A DNA stretch of 64,000 bases from Pseudomonas fluorescens (lineage in GTDB: Bacteria > Pseudomonadota > Gammaproteobacteria > Pseudomonadales > Pseudomonadaceae): assembly GCF_902497895.1 (NCBI RefSeq), contig NZ_CABVHQ010000010.1, positions 1-64,000 on the forward strand, read 5' to 3'. Positions 8,208 to 16,979 of this stretch are shown piece after piece. Positions within the stretch are counted from its first letter, which is position 1; each line of letters starts with the position of its first letter. The position numbers and the translations under genes were made by a program. The notes below the pieces were generated by a model. The model did not search any database. It was not told the origin of the DNA and saw only the letters and a program-made list of their open reading frames with translations.

Positions 8208-9218
8208 TCATTTGGCAAATATCTCCAGCAGTCGTGGCGCAATCTTGTCCAGCGGGCAAATTTCCACGGCGGCGTCAATCGCCGCCGCCGCTTTGGGCAT
8301 CCCATACACTGCACTGCTGCGTTGGTCCTGAGCGATGGTCAGGAAACCCTGCTGGCGCATCAATTTGAGACCCTGTGCGCCATCCCGGCCCATGCCGGTC
8401 AGCAATACGCCCACCGCATCGCCACTCCAGTAACTGGCCACGCTCTCGAAGAACACGTCGATCGAGGGACGATAGATCTCGTTGACTGGCTCTGCGGTAT
8501 AAGCCAGCGTGCCGTTCTTCAGCAAGCGAATATGGTGGTTGGTGCCGGCCAGCAGCACGGTGCCGCTTTGCGGCTGTTCTCCCTGTTGCGCCAGGCGCAC
8601 GGTCAACCCCGAAGCACTGCTCAACCATTCGGCCATGCCTGCGGCGAATACCTGGTCAACATGCTGAACCAGCACGATGGCCGCAGGAAAATCCCGTGGC
8701 AGGCTTTTGAGGAGGATTTCCAGCGCCGCCGGCCCGCCAGCGGAAGAACCGATGGCCACCAGACTCTTTCGCTGCGCCATGCTGCGCAACGGTGTCGGCG
8801 CCGAACATACCTCACTGCCGCTCTGGCCGATCAGCCAGCCGATGTTGAGAATCTTGCGCAGCAGCGGCGCTACGGCCTCTTTCGCGTTACTGCTACCGAC
8901 AACCGGCGTATCGACCACATCCAGCGCGCCAAAGCCCATGGCCTCGAACACCCGATGGACGTGTTGCTCGCGGTCGACGGTCACGATCACGATGGCACAT
9001 GGGCTCTGGGCCATGATCCGCCGGGTCGCCTCCACGCCATCCATTACCGGCATGATCAAATCCATCAGGATCAGGTCTGGAGTCAGTTCGGCGCACAGTT
9101 TCACGGCCTCGGCGCCATTGTTCGCGACCCACACCACTTCGTGCGCCGGCTCGAATGCCAGGGCTCTGCGCAAGGCTTCTACTGCCATGGGCATATCGTT
9201 GACGATAGCGATCTTCAT
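8208..9218 (-). CDS. wspF: WspF, CheB-like methylesterase response regulator
   Basis: Removes methyl groups from the receptor WspA and so resets the Wsp system. The 336 residues comprise a receiver domain (phosphoacceptor Asp53 in ILMDLIMP) followed by a CheB methylesterase domain with nucleophile Ser159 in GSSAGGPA, His185 in QHVDQVF and Asp278 in GMGRDGA, so the catalytic triad is intact. Its ATG overlaps the wspE stop as ATGA. In P. fluorescens SBW25, loss-of-function mutations in this gene cause the wrinkly-spreader phenotype; nothing in this copy suggests it is broken. Confidence 0.96.
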   Translation of the reverse strand: MKIAIVNDMPMAVEALRRALAFEPAHEVVWVANNGAEAVKLCAELTPDLILMDLIMPVMDGVEATRRIMAQSPCAIVIVTVDREQHVHRVFEAMGFGALDVVDTPVVGSSNAKEAVAPLLRKILNIGWLIGQSGSEVCSAPTPLRSMAQRKSLVAIGSSAGGPAALEILLKSLPRDFPAAIVLVQHVDQVFAAGMAEWLSSASGLTVRLAQQGEQPQSGTVLLAGTNHHIRLLKNGTLAYTAEPVNEIYRPSIDVFFESVASYWSGDAVGVLLTGMGRDGAQGLKLMRQQGFLTIAQDQRSSAVYGMPKAAAAIDAAVEICPLDKIAPRLLEIFAK

Positions 9219-11524
9219 GCCCGTGCTCTCCCTATCAGTTCCACCACTGCATCCAGCAACGCGTCATCATGGAAACTGGCTTTGGCTAGATAATAGTCGG
9301 CCCCGGCGTCCAGTCCACGACGGCGGTCTTCTTCGCGATCCTTGTAGGAAACCACCATTACCGGCAGCGACTGCAAACGAGTATCGCGACGCAACAGGGT
9401 GACCAATTCGATGCCATCCATTCGCGGCATATCGATGTCGGTGATCAGCAGATCGAAGTCTTCAGCGCGCAGGGCGTTCCAACCATCCATGCCGTCTACC
9501 GCCACCGCCACGTCATAACCGCGATTGAGCAACAGTTTGCGTTGCAATTCGCGCACGGTCAGGGAGTCGTCGACCACCAGAATGCGTTTGCGTGCGACTT
9601 CCGCCACCTGATGCGGGTGCCGGGCGATTCGTTCCAGGCGGCCGGTGTCGAGGAGTTTATTCACCGAGCGCAGCATGTCTTCGACGTCGACAATCAGCAC
9701 CACGGAGCCATCGTCCAGCAGCGCCCCGGCGCAAATATCCTGAATCTTGCCCAAGCGATCGTCGAGGGGCAGCACCACCAGCGTGCGTTCGCCGACAAAC
9801 CGCTCGACGGCCACGCCATACACCGCGTCGCGCTCGCGGATCACCACCACCTTGAGGCTTTGCTCGCTGCTCTGCGCCGCCGGGCGCTGCAACAGCTGGC
9901 TGGCCGCGACCAGGCCGACATGCCGGCCTTCGTGCCAGAAGTGCTGCCGGCCTTCGACTTGCACGATCGCCTCCGGTTCCAGGTCGCACATGCGTTCGAT
10001 GTGCGCCAGCGGGAAGGCATAGGCCTCGTCGGCGACTTCCACCACCAGGCTGCGCACCACCGAAAGGGTCAGCGGCACTTCAAGATGGAACCGGCTGCCC
10101 TCGCCCGCCGTTTGTTCCAGCACCACCGCTCCGCGCAACTGCCGGACCATGTGCTGAACCGCATCCAGGCCGACGCCGCGACCGGAGACTTCGGTGACCT
10201 TGTCACGCAGACTGAAGCCCGGCAGGAACAGGAAGGTCAGCAACTCTTCTTCGCTCAACTGGGCGGCGGTCTCGGCTGGTGACAATTGGCGCTCCACAAT
10301 GCTCTGGCGGACTTGTTCCAGGTCGACGCCGTGGCCGTCGTCGCTCAGCTCCAGTACCAGCAGCCCGGCCTGATGGGACGCCCGCAGACGAATCAGACCT
10401 TCTGCCGGTTTACCAGCGAGCAGCCGTTGTTCGGGGGCTTCGATGCCATGATCCACGGCGTTGCGCAGCAAATGGGTCAGCGGCGCTTCGAGTTTTTCCA
10501 GCACATCGCGATCAACCTGGGTCTTGTCGCCCTCGATCTCCAACCGCACCTGCTTGCCCAGGCTGCGCCCCAGATCGCGGACCATCCGTTCCTGGCCGGC
10601 CAGCACATCGGCGAACGGCCGCATGCGACAGGCCAGCGCCGTGTCATACAAGACTTGAGCGCGCTGACTGGCGTGCCAGCCGAACTCATCCAGCTCGGCG
10701 GTTTTCTCCGCCAGCAGTTGCTGGGACTCGGCGAGCAGGCGCCGGGCATCGGCCAAGTCTTCCTGGGCTTCAAGGCTCAGGTCGTGCTCTTTGAGATGAA
10801 GGTTGAGGTTTTCCAGGGCTCGCAGACTGTTGCTCTGCATGCGCCTTAGACGCTGCATAGTCACCAGCCAGGGCTTGAGACGCTGGGTTTCCACCAGCGA
10901 CTTGCTCGACAGATCGAGCAAACTGTTCAAGCGTTCGGCGGTCACCCGCAGTACCCGTTCGCCACCCTCGGTGACACGCCGGCTGTTGCGCGGCGTTTCG
11001 CTGGGTGCGGCAAGCATCGGACCTGGCTCCAGCAACAATTCCAGCTCGTTACGGGGCAGCGTGAGTTGCAGTTCAGCCATCGGCAGCGTGAGCGCTTCAA
11101 TGGCGGGGGCAGCACTTCTGACGAGCATCGCGGCCGGATCGAGCAACCGGCCCATCAAGGCGACATAGCCCTCGATATCGTTCGGGCCGACATTGGCACT
11201 GTCCGGCGTCGCGATGCGCATCAGCAGATCGGTGCCTTGCAGCAAGGCATCGATATGCTCGGGCAGCAAGTACAGACGACCTTCCTGAGCGCTGACCAGG
11301 CAATCCTCCATCACATGCGCCACGCTGACCCCGGCATCCACCCCGACAATCCGTGCGGCGCCCTTGAGTGAATGCGCCGCACGCATGCAGGCTTCCAGTT
11401 GATCGGCCTGGGTCGGGTTGCGCTCCAGCGCCAGCAGGCCAGCACTGAGCACCTGGGTCTGTGCTTCAGCTTCCAGGCTGAACAGCTCGAGCATCGACGC
11501 GTCGCGCATCTGATCGGGGGTCAT
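9215..11524 (-). CDS. wspE: WspE, hybrid CheA-type histidine kinase with receiver
   Basis: Kinase of the Wsp system; autophosphorylates on receptor signal and passes phosphate to WspR and WspF. Order of domains over 769 residues: N-terminal Hpt with AHSLKGAARIVG, dimerisation helices, HATPase with DHGIEAPEQRL and downstream glycine boxes, CheW-like regulatory domain (about 490-620), and a C-terminal receiver with phosphoacceptor in LLITDIDMPRMDG. The ATG at 11524 overlaps the wspD stop as ATGA, matching the other junctions of the operon. The frame stays open upstream to 11548, but that would add residues inside wspD. Confidence 0.96.
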   Translation of the reverse strand: MTPDQMRDASMLELFSLEAEAQTQVLSAGLLALERNPTQADQLEACMRAAHSLKGAARIVGVDAGVSVAHVMEDCLVSAQEGRLYLLPEHIDALLQGTDLLMRIATPDSANVGPNDIEGYVALMGRLLDPAAMLVRSAAPAIEALTLPMAELQLTLPRNELELLLEPGPMLAAPSETPRNSRRVTEGGERVLRVTAERLNSLLDLSSKSLVETQRLKPWLVTMQRLRRMQSNSLRALENLNLHLKEHDLSLEAQEDLADARRLLAESQQLLAEKTAELDEFGWHASQRAQVLYDTALACRMRPFADVLAGQERMVRDLGRSLGKQVRLEIEGDKTQVDRDVLEKLEAPLTHLLRNAVDHGIEAPEQRLLAGKPAEGLIRLRASHQAGLLVLELSDDGHGVDLEQVRQSIVERQLSPAETAAQLSEEELLTFLFLPGFSLRDKVTEVSGRGVGLDAVQHMVRQLRGAVVLEQTAGEGSRFHLEVPLTLSVVRSLVVEVADEAYAFPLAHIERMCDLEPEAIVQVEGRQHFWHEGRHVGLVAASQLLQRPAAQSSEQSLKVVVIRERDAVYGVAVERFVGERTLVVLPLDDRLGKIQDICAGALLDDGSVVLIVDVEDMLRSVNKLLDTGRLERIARHPHQVAEVARKRILVVDDSLTVRELQRKLLLNRGYDVAVAVDGMDGWNALRAEDFDLLITDIDMPRMDGIELVTLLRRDTRLQSLPVMVVSYKDREEDRRRGLDAGADYYLAKASFHDDALLDAVVELIGRARA

Positions 11525-12201
11525 GCGAGGCTCCGGGTCACGGCGCACAGCAACTGTTCTTCATCCAGCCAGCGCAAGCTGCGGCCTTTGAATTGCAAGA
11601 CACCCCGGGTGTATTTGCCGCTGGCTTGCGAACCGGAGCTGGAGGAAGCGTTCAAGGTGCGTTCATCGATAGCGTGAATCCCGTCCACTTCATCCACGGG
11701 CACCACTACCGGGCCACCATGGGCTGCGATGATCAACATGCGCGGCATGACCCGTGTACCGGAGGCAACCACGGTGGTAGCGTCCAGCCCCAGCAATTCC
11801 ACGAGCGACAGGCAGGCGACCAGGGCTCCACGCACATTCGCCACGCCCAACAGCGCACGAGAACGCTGGTGCGGCAAGGAATGGATCGGCTGCAACGGCG
11901 CAACCTCGACCAGGCAGCGGGTCGCCAGTGCCAGCCACTCTTCGCCCAGGCGAAACATCAACAGCGAGCGAGTGACGACATCGTTCTCGACGGCGATCGA
12001 CTGCTGATGGTCTTCCTGTTGCAAGGCATAACGATCGAGCAGGCGGGTGGCCGCAGCGGAATACACCGCGCAGTTGCGACAGTGAATATGTTCGGCCAAC
12101 AACGGGCAGGACTTGTCACCGTGGATACCGATACGGTTCCAGCAGTCATCGATGGCCTGCGCATCCTTGTGGGTCAGGCTCAACGAAACAGAACTGCTCA
12201 T
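11521..12201 (-). CDS. wspD: WspD, CheW-like coupling protein
   Basis: One of two CheW-type scaffold proteins linking receptor WspA to kinase WspE. The 226-residue protein has an N-terminal extension with several cysteines and histidines (C-x2-H...HCRNC around residues 35-45), then a CheW domain beginning at about residue 75 (LLMFRLGEEWLALATRC). The terminal region KYTRGVLQFKGRSLRWLD matches the end of a CheW fold. Start and stop codons overlap wspC and wspE by four bases each. The Cys/His cluster ahead of the CheW domain is worth noting as a possible metal or redox site, but no function is established for it here. Confidence 0.93.
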   Translation of the reverse strand: MSSSVSLSLTHKDAQAIDDCWNRIGIHGDKSCPLLAEHIHCRNCAVYSAAATRLLDRYALQQEDHQQSIAVENDVVTRSLLMFRLGEEWLALATRCLVEVAPLQPIHSLPHQRSRALLGVANVRGALVACLSLVELLGLDATTVVASGTRVMPRMLIIAAHGGPVVVPVDEVDGIHAIDERTLNASSSSGSQASGKYTRGVLQFKGRSLRWLDEEQLLCAVTRSLA

Positions 12202-13472
12202 CGTTTATCCTCACTATCAGCGGTGCGCTCGCTACGAGCGGCGCGTTCCTGCAACCGACGGGCACCCGCCGTATCCCCTTGGGACGCCAGCAAAACCGCC
12301 AGCTGCATCAAGGCTTCCGGGTGCTGCGGCTGCAGATACAAGGCCTTGCGATAGAAACCCTGAGCCTCCAGCACGCTGCCGGCGACATCGCTGAGCAAAC
12401 CCAGCCAGTAAAACACTTGAGCCACCGGTTCATGGCTGCGCAGGTACTGCTCACAAGCCACGCGGGCTTCGGCGCTTTTGCCGGCATTGGCCAGGGCGGC
12501 GATGTGGCCGAGCAAGGCCGCGGCATCAGTGGGCGCAGCACTCACCTGGGCAGGTCTAAGTGTTGGCACGACACTGGCGAAGGGCCGGCTGGGCGCAGGC
12601 GCTACCACGCTGCGTATTGGCTGGCGAACCGGCATCGGTGTTGGAATAAAGTCCGGCAGCGGCTCGGGTTCAGGCTCGATGTATCGACTGAAGGCAAAGG
12701 ACTGCGCAGCGCCGATCGAACGCATGCCCAAGCGTCCCAGCAAACTGCCCTCGGCCGGGCCGATAAACAGCACGCCGTCGACATGGGTCAGGCGCTTGAG
12801 CACTTCAAACACCTGTTGCTGAGTCGGCTGGTCGAAGTAGATCAGCAGGTTGCGGCAGAACACAAAGTCATAGGGCGGTTCGTTGGCCAGCAGGGCCGGA
12901 TCCAGCAGATTGCCCACCTGCAGACGGACCTGCTCGAGCACCCGCTGACTGACGTGATAACCCTCAGCCTCATTGCTGAAGTGACGCTCGCGAAAATCGA
13001 GGTCCTGTCCGCGAAATGAGTTCTTGCCGTAGATCGCGCGCCTGGCCCGTTCGACCGACAAAGGACTGACATCCAGCCCTTCGACCTTGAACTGATGGGG
13101 CGCCAGACCGGCATCGAGCAAGGCCATGGCAATCGAATAGGGCTCTTCGCCGGTCGAACACGGCAGGCTGAGAATCCGCAAGGCGCGCATATTGTTGATC
13201 TTGGCCAGACGCGTCACCGCCAGCCTGGCCAGGGTCGCGAAGGATTCCGGGTAGCGGAAAAACCAGGTTTCCGGGACGATCACCGCTTCGATCAGCGCAT
13301 GCTGTTCATCTAGCGAACCTTGCAGTGCGTGCCAGTACTCGTCCGCGCTCAGCGCCCGCTGAGCAGTGGCGCGCTGGCGCACTGCACGCTCGATGATCGC
13401 CGGCCCCACGGACGCCACGTCCAGGCCGATGCGCTCCTTGAGGAAATCGAAAAACCGCTGGTCGCTGCTCAT
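12198..13472 (-). CDS. wspC: WspC, CheR-like methyltransferase with TPR region
   Basis: Methylates the receptor WspA using S-adenosylmethionine, opposing WspF. Residues about 5-270 form the CheR domain: SLPCSTGEEPYSIAMAL is the SAM-binding loop and DFVFCRNLLIYF the conserved late motif. A Pro-rich linker (about 275-315) leads to a C-terminal TPR-like region with VFYWLGLL and ALYLQPQHPEALMQLAVLLASQGD. The length of 424 fits WspC orthologues. The gene overlaps wspB and wspD by four bases. Confidence 0.95.
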   Translation of the reverse strand: MSSDQRFFDFLKERIGLDVASVGPAIIERAVRQRATAQRALSADEYWHALQGSLDEQHALIEAVIVPETWFFRYPESFATLARLAVTRLAKINNMRALRILSLPCSTGEEPYSIAMALLDAGLAPHQFKVEGLDVSPLSVERARRAIYGKNSFRGQDLDFRERHFSNEAEGYHVSQRVLEQVRLQVGNLLDPALLANEPPYDFVFCRNLLIYFDQPTQQQVFEVLKRLTHVDGVLFIGPAEGSLLGRLGMRSIGAAQSFAFSRYIEPEPEPLPDFIPTPMPVRQPIRSVVAPAPSRPFASVVPTLRPAQVSAAPTDAAALLGHIAALANAGKSAEARVACEQYLRSHEPVAQVFYWLGLLSDVAGSVLEAQGFYRKALYLQPQHPEALMQLAVLLASQGDTAGARRLQERAARSERTADSEDKR

Positions 13473-14005
13473 GGACGCTCCTCAAGCCGAGCGAGATCCA
13501 GGGGTGGCGACGGGAACAGCAGCGCGCGAACCTCGGCGTCGAGCAAATCGACGACCCGAATCCATTGCAGCAAACCCTGCTGATCTTCGCGCACCGGCCC
13601 CAGATACGGCGCCTGGCGATTGTCCAGGCCATAGGGCTGAAAGTCCGCCGGGTTGCAGCGCAGGGTATCGGTGGCCTGTTCAAGAATCAGCCCGAGCAAT
13701 TGCCCGGGCAGCGAGGCATCCGGACGATAGTGCACCAGCACCAGGCGGGTGCTGGTGCGTGCCTGAGCCGGCTGGCCGAAGGTCAATTCGCTGAGGTCGA
13801 TAACCGGCACCACCGCACCCCGCCAGGCGAACACCCCGGCGACCCACGAGGGGGCCTTGGCGATCGGTTTGAGTGGCAGGCGCGGCAGCACTTCGGCCAC
13901 TTCTATGGCCTGCAGGGCATAACGGTCGTTGCCGATGCGGAACAGTAAAAACAACGAATGTTTCGGCGCTATTGCCACGCCGCGTTTCGCCACGAGCTCG
14001 CTCAT
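13469..14005 (-). CDS. wspB: WspB, CheW-like coupling protein
   Basis: Second CheW-type scaffold of the Wsp signalling complex, 178 residues and consisting almost entirely of the CheW fold: SLFLLFRIGNDRYALQAIEVAEVLPR at the N-terminus, then the GVFAWRGAVVPVIDL segment typical of CheW. The ATG shares one base with the wspA TGA (TGATG), indicating translational coupling, and the end overlaps wspC as ATGA. Confidence 0.95.
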   Translation of the reverse strand: MSELVAKRGVAIAPKHSLFLLFRIGNDRYALQAIEVAEVLPRLPLKPIAKAPSWVAGVFAWRGAVVPVIDLSELTFGQPAQARTSTRLVLVHYRPDASLPGQLLGLILEQATDTLRCNPADFQPYGLDNRQAPYLGPVREDQQGLLQWIRVVDLLDAEVRALLFPSPPLDLARLEERP

Positions 14006-15627
14006 CAGACTTTGAAACGCGAGACGCCGCTGCGCAGCCCCACCGCCACGTGACTCAGCTCATCGATGGCGGAGCTGGCCTGACGCAGCGAGTCCACGGT
14101 CTGGCTGCTGGCATCACCCAATTGCACCAGCGCGTGGTTGATCTGCTCGGCCCCGGTAGCTTGGGCCTGCATGCCTTCGTTGACCATCAGCACCCGCGGT
14201 GCCAGCGCCTGAACCTGATGAATGATCTGCGACAGCTGCTCGCCGACCTGCTGTACCTCGGACATGCCGCGGCGCACTTCTTCGGAGAATTTGTCCATGC
14301 CCATGACCCCGGCCGACACCGCCGACTGGATCTCACGGACCATCTGCTCGATATCGTAAGTGGCCACGGCGGTCTGATCCGCCAGGCGCCGCACTTCGGT
14401 GGCAACCACGGCAAAACCACGGCCGTACTCACCGGCCTTCTCGGCTTCGATGGCGGCGTTGAGCGACAGCAGGTTGGTCTGGTCGGCGACCTTGACGATG
14501 GTCACCACTACCTGATTGATGTTGCCCGCCTTCTCGTTGAGGATCGCCAACTTGGCATTGACCAGATCGGCCGCCCCCATCACCGAGAGCATGGTCCCTT
14601 CCATGCGCGCCAGGCCCTGCTGACCGGAGCCGGCCAGCACCGAGGCCTGGTCGGCGGCGGTGGAGACTTCGGTCATGGTCCGCACCAGATCCCGGGAGGT
14701 CGCGGCAATTTCCCGCGAAGTGGCGCCGATTTCCGTGGTGGTCGCCGCCGTTTCAGTCGCGGTGGCCTGCTGTTGCTTGGAGGTCGCAGCGATTTCGGTG
14801 ACCGAGGTGGTGACCTGTACCGAAGAGCGCTGGGCCTGGGACACCAGCGACGTGAGTTCGCTCATCATGTCGTTGAAGCCAGTTTCGACCGCGCCGAACT
14901 CGTCCTTGCGCTCCAGATTCAAACGCCCGCTCAAGTCGCCGGTACGCATGACATCGAGGATTTCGACGATGCGGTTCATCGGCGCCATGATCGCGCGCAT
15001 CAGCAGCAGACCGCACAGACCGGCAGCGAATATCGCGATCAGTAAAGAGACGCCCATGCTGATTTCGGCTTCAATCAGTGCGTCATGAATGGCGCCCATG
15101 GACTGATCTGCCACACCCTTGTTCTGGGAAATGATCTCGTTGAGCTTCTCGCGACCGGCGGCCCAGATCGGGGTCAACTCTTCCTTGAAAACCCGCTCGG
15201 CGTCAGTATTTTGCTCACGATGGTGCAGATCAAGCACAGTGGCCAGTGTCTTGGTGTAAGTCTGATGCAGCGTCTTGAAGGCATCGAACTCGGCCTGATC
15301 CTTTGGTCCATGGATGGTCTGCTGATAATTCGCCAGTTGCTGCTCGATTTGCTGCTCCAGGGATTTGAAGTCCGCCACATGCTTTGAGCCCTCCTCCCCT
15401 CCATGTTGCAGTCCAAACAGTTCCTCGACCTCCATGTAATTATCGATCCAGACGCCACGAATCATTGCGCTGAAGTACAAACCAGGCATGGCGTCGGTCC
15501 GTATGTTCTCCTCCGAGGATTCGATCTTCAGCAACCGAGAATACGAGACCAGGACCATCAGCAACATGATGCCGATAATCACCGCAAAGCTCGCCAAAAT
15601 GCGTTGGCGCAACGTCCAGTTCTTCAC
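14005..15627 (-). CDS. wspA: WspA, membrane chemoreceptor of the Wsp surface-sensing system
   Basis: Methyl-accepting receptor that starts the Wsp cascade, known in Pseudomonas to respond to surface contact. From the GTG at 15627 the protein is 540 residues: a transmembrane helix at about 12-32, a four-helix periplasmic sensor, a second helix at about 190-210, a HAMP domain (MAPMNRIVEILDVMRTGDLS), and a cytoplasmic signalling domain whose hairpin tip includes NLLSLNAAIEAEKAGEYG. GAGG seven bases before the GTG supports this start over the longer open frame to 15771. It is the first gene of the operon. Confidence 0.95.
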   Translation of the reverse strand: MKNWTLRQRILASFAVIIGIMLLMVLVSYSRLLKIESSEENIRTDAMPGLYFSAMIRGVWIDNYMEVEELFGLQHGGEEGSKHVADFKSLEQQIEQQLANYQQTIHGPKDQAEFDAFKTLHQTYTKTLATVLDLHHREQNTDAERVFKEELTPIWAAGREKLNEIISQNKGVADQSMGAIHDALIEAEISMGVSLLIAIFAAGLCGLLLMRAIMAPMNRIVEILDVMRTGDLSGRLNLERKDEFGAVETGFNDMMSELTSLVSQAQRSSVQVTTSVTEIAATSKQQQATATETAATTTEIGATSREIAATSRDLVRTMTEVSTAADQASVLAGSGQQGLARMEGTMLSVMGAADLVNAKLAILNEKAGNINQVVVTIVKVADQTNLLSLNAAIEAEKAGEYGRGFAVVATEVRRLADQTAVATYDIEQMVREIQSAVSAGVMGMDKFSEEVRRGMSEVQQVGEQLSQIIHQVQALAPRVLMVNEGMQAQATGAEQINHALVQLGDASSQTVDSLRQASSAIDELSHVAVGLRSGVSRFKV

Positions 15628-15659
15628 AGTCAGTCCTCGGGGCCGTTCAAATGGGGGGC

Positions 15660-15665
15660 AGTATA
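15660..15665 (-). promoter_or_regulatory. Candidate -10 box of the wsp operon
   Basis: On the minus strand this reads TATACT, 33 bases before the wspA GTG. No convincing -35 hexamer lies 16-18 bases upstream, so an activator or an alternative sigma factor may be needed, or the box is fortuitous. Confidence 0.35.
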
Positions 15666-15845
15666 GTCGAGGCCGTGTCTTCACCCAGTAACGTGTTGTG
15701 CTGTACGTCTCACTTAGTGAGCAGAAAGTTGGGGGCCGCTCTGGAGCGCTACTTTGGGGCAGGAGCAGCAAGCGTTGTCAGTGATGAATTGACAGGAAAA
15801 GACCGTGGGTGGGTCATTGAGGGGCTGAAAATTACGCAGAGCCTG

Positions 15846-15950
15846 AAAAGATCGCAGCCTGCGGCAGCTCCTACGGGGGAATTGTGTACACCCGCAACAT
15901 CGCGGGTGTACACGGTCGGCGTAGGAGCTGCCGCAGGCTGCGATCTTTTC
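15846..15950. repeat. REP pair upstream of the wsp operon
   Basis: Inverted AAGATCGCAGCCTGCGGCAG and GTAGGAGCTGCCGCAGGCTG units about 50 bases apart, with a smaller inverted repeat (TGTACACCCGC...GCGGGTGTACA) between them. The 343-base gap 15628-15970 between wspA and the TerB-like gene otherwise holds only the putative wspA promoter. Confidence 0.9.
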
Positions 15951-15970
15951 GATCCAGCTGCTTTCCCTGA

Positions 15971-16699
15971 TTACATCGAAGCCTGGCGAACCTGCTTCTC
16001 CAGTTCGACCTTCAAGCCTGGTTCCAGCTTGAGCTGACGCGCCAGTTCGTCCAGGTAGGATTTCTCCATGAAGTTCTCTTCATCCACCAGCATCACGCTG
16101 GCGATGTACATCTCGGCGGCCATTTCCGGGGTGCTGGCGGCGCGGGCAACGTCGGCCGGGTCCAGTGGCTTGTTGAGTTCGGCATGCAGCCAGTGCTGCA
16201 GTTCCTGATCGTTGTCCAGCTTGGTGAACTCGCCCTCGATCAACGCCCGCTCGCGCTCATCGACGTGGCCATCGGCCTTGGCGGCGGCGACCAGCGCCTT
16301 GAGGATCGCCTGGCTGTGCAGTTCAACTTGCGCTGGCGGCAGGCGATCGAGGGTTTGCGGCTCGGCCTGTGGCGCACTGGGCTGCTGTGCCTGCCAGTTG
16401 CCATAGGCCTTGTAGGCCAGGACACCCAGGGCCGCGAGACCGCCATAGGTCAGTGCCTTGCCGCCAAAGTTGCGGGTTTTTTTGTTGCCCAGCAACAAGC
16501 CCATGGCGCCAGCCGCCAGCGCGCCGCCGCCAGCCCCGGAAAGCAGGCTGCCCAGGCCGCCCGAACCGCCGCCACCCAGCAAGCTGCCCAGTGCACCCTT
16601 GTCCGAACCCGAGGTTTTGTTCCGAGTACCGCCGGCCTTGTTCTGCAACAAGTCCTGGCCGGACTTGAGTAACTGATCGAGCAATCCGCGTGTGTTCAT
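15971..16699 (-). CDS. TerB-family / DUF533 protein (YebE-like)
   Basis: A 242-residue protein with a low-complexity Gly-rich N-terminal third (GSLLGGGGSGGLGSLLSGAG) that includes a hydrophobic stretch, a short hydrophobic segment TYGGLAALGVLAYKAYGNW, and a C-terminal TerB-like helical domain (AAAKADGHVDERERALIEG, about residues 140-235). Such proteins are annotated as DUF533 or tellurite resistance TerB family; true tellurite resistance is not implied. GGAGG five bases ahead favours the ATG at 16699 over the GTG at 16705. It is a single-gene unit facing away from ydcS. Confidence 0.85.
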   Translation of the reverse strand: MNTRGLLDQLLKSGQDLLQNKAGGTRNKTSGSDKGALGSLLGGGGSGGLGSLLSGAGGGALAAGAMGLLLGNKKTRNFGGKALTYGGLAALGVLAYKAYGNWQAQQPSAPQAEPQTLDRLPPAQVELHSQAILKALVAAAKADGHVDERERALIEGEFTKLDNDQELQHWLHAELNKPLDPADVARAASTPEMAAEMYIASVMLVDEENFMEKSYLDELARQLKLEPGLKVELEKQVRQASM

Positions 16700-16979
16700 T
16701 TTCACCTCCGAAACAGGGGTTAACCGGACCCTTTAGGCTACCAGCCTAGTGCGAAGTGCCCTGCCCCGGTTTTCAAGAGTACTTCCAGATGTTGCCTGGC
16801 CCTTGTACAGACCCGTGGTTTCTACGCCAGGCCATTGATTAAAAAGAGCTGCAGCCCACCATGACCCGCCAGGACCAGCATCGGTAGAAAAACAGCACTA
16901 CGCTAATAACAAGCCGTACAAGCGTGACTTCACCATGTTCACAACTGCCCCGACCATAATTAAAGAAGAGGGAAACCCC

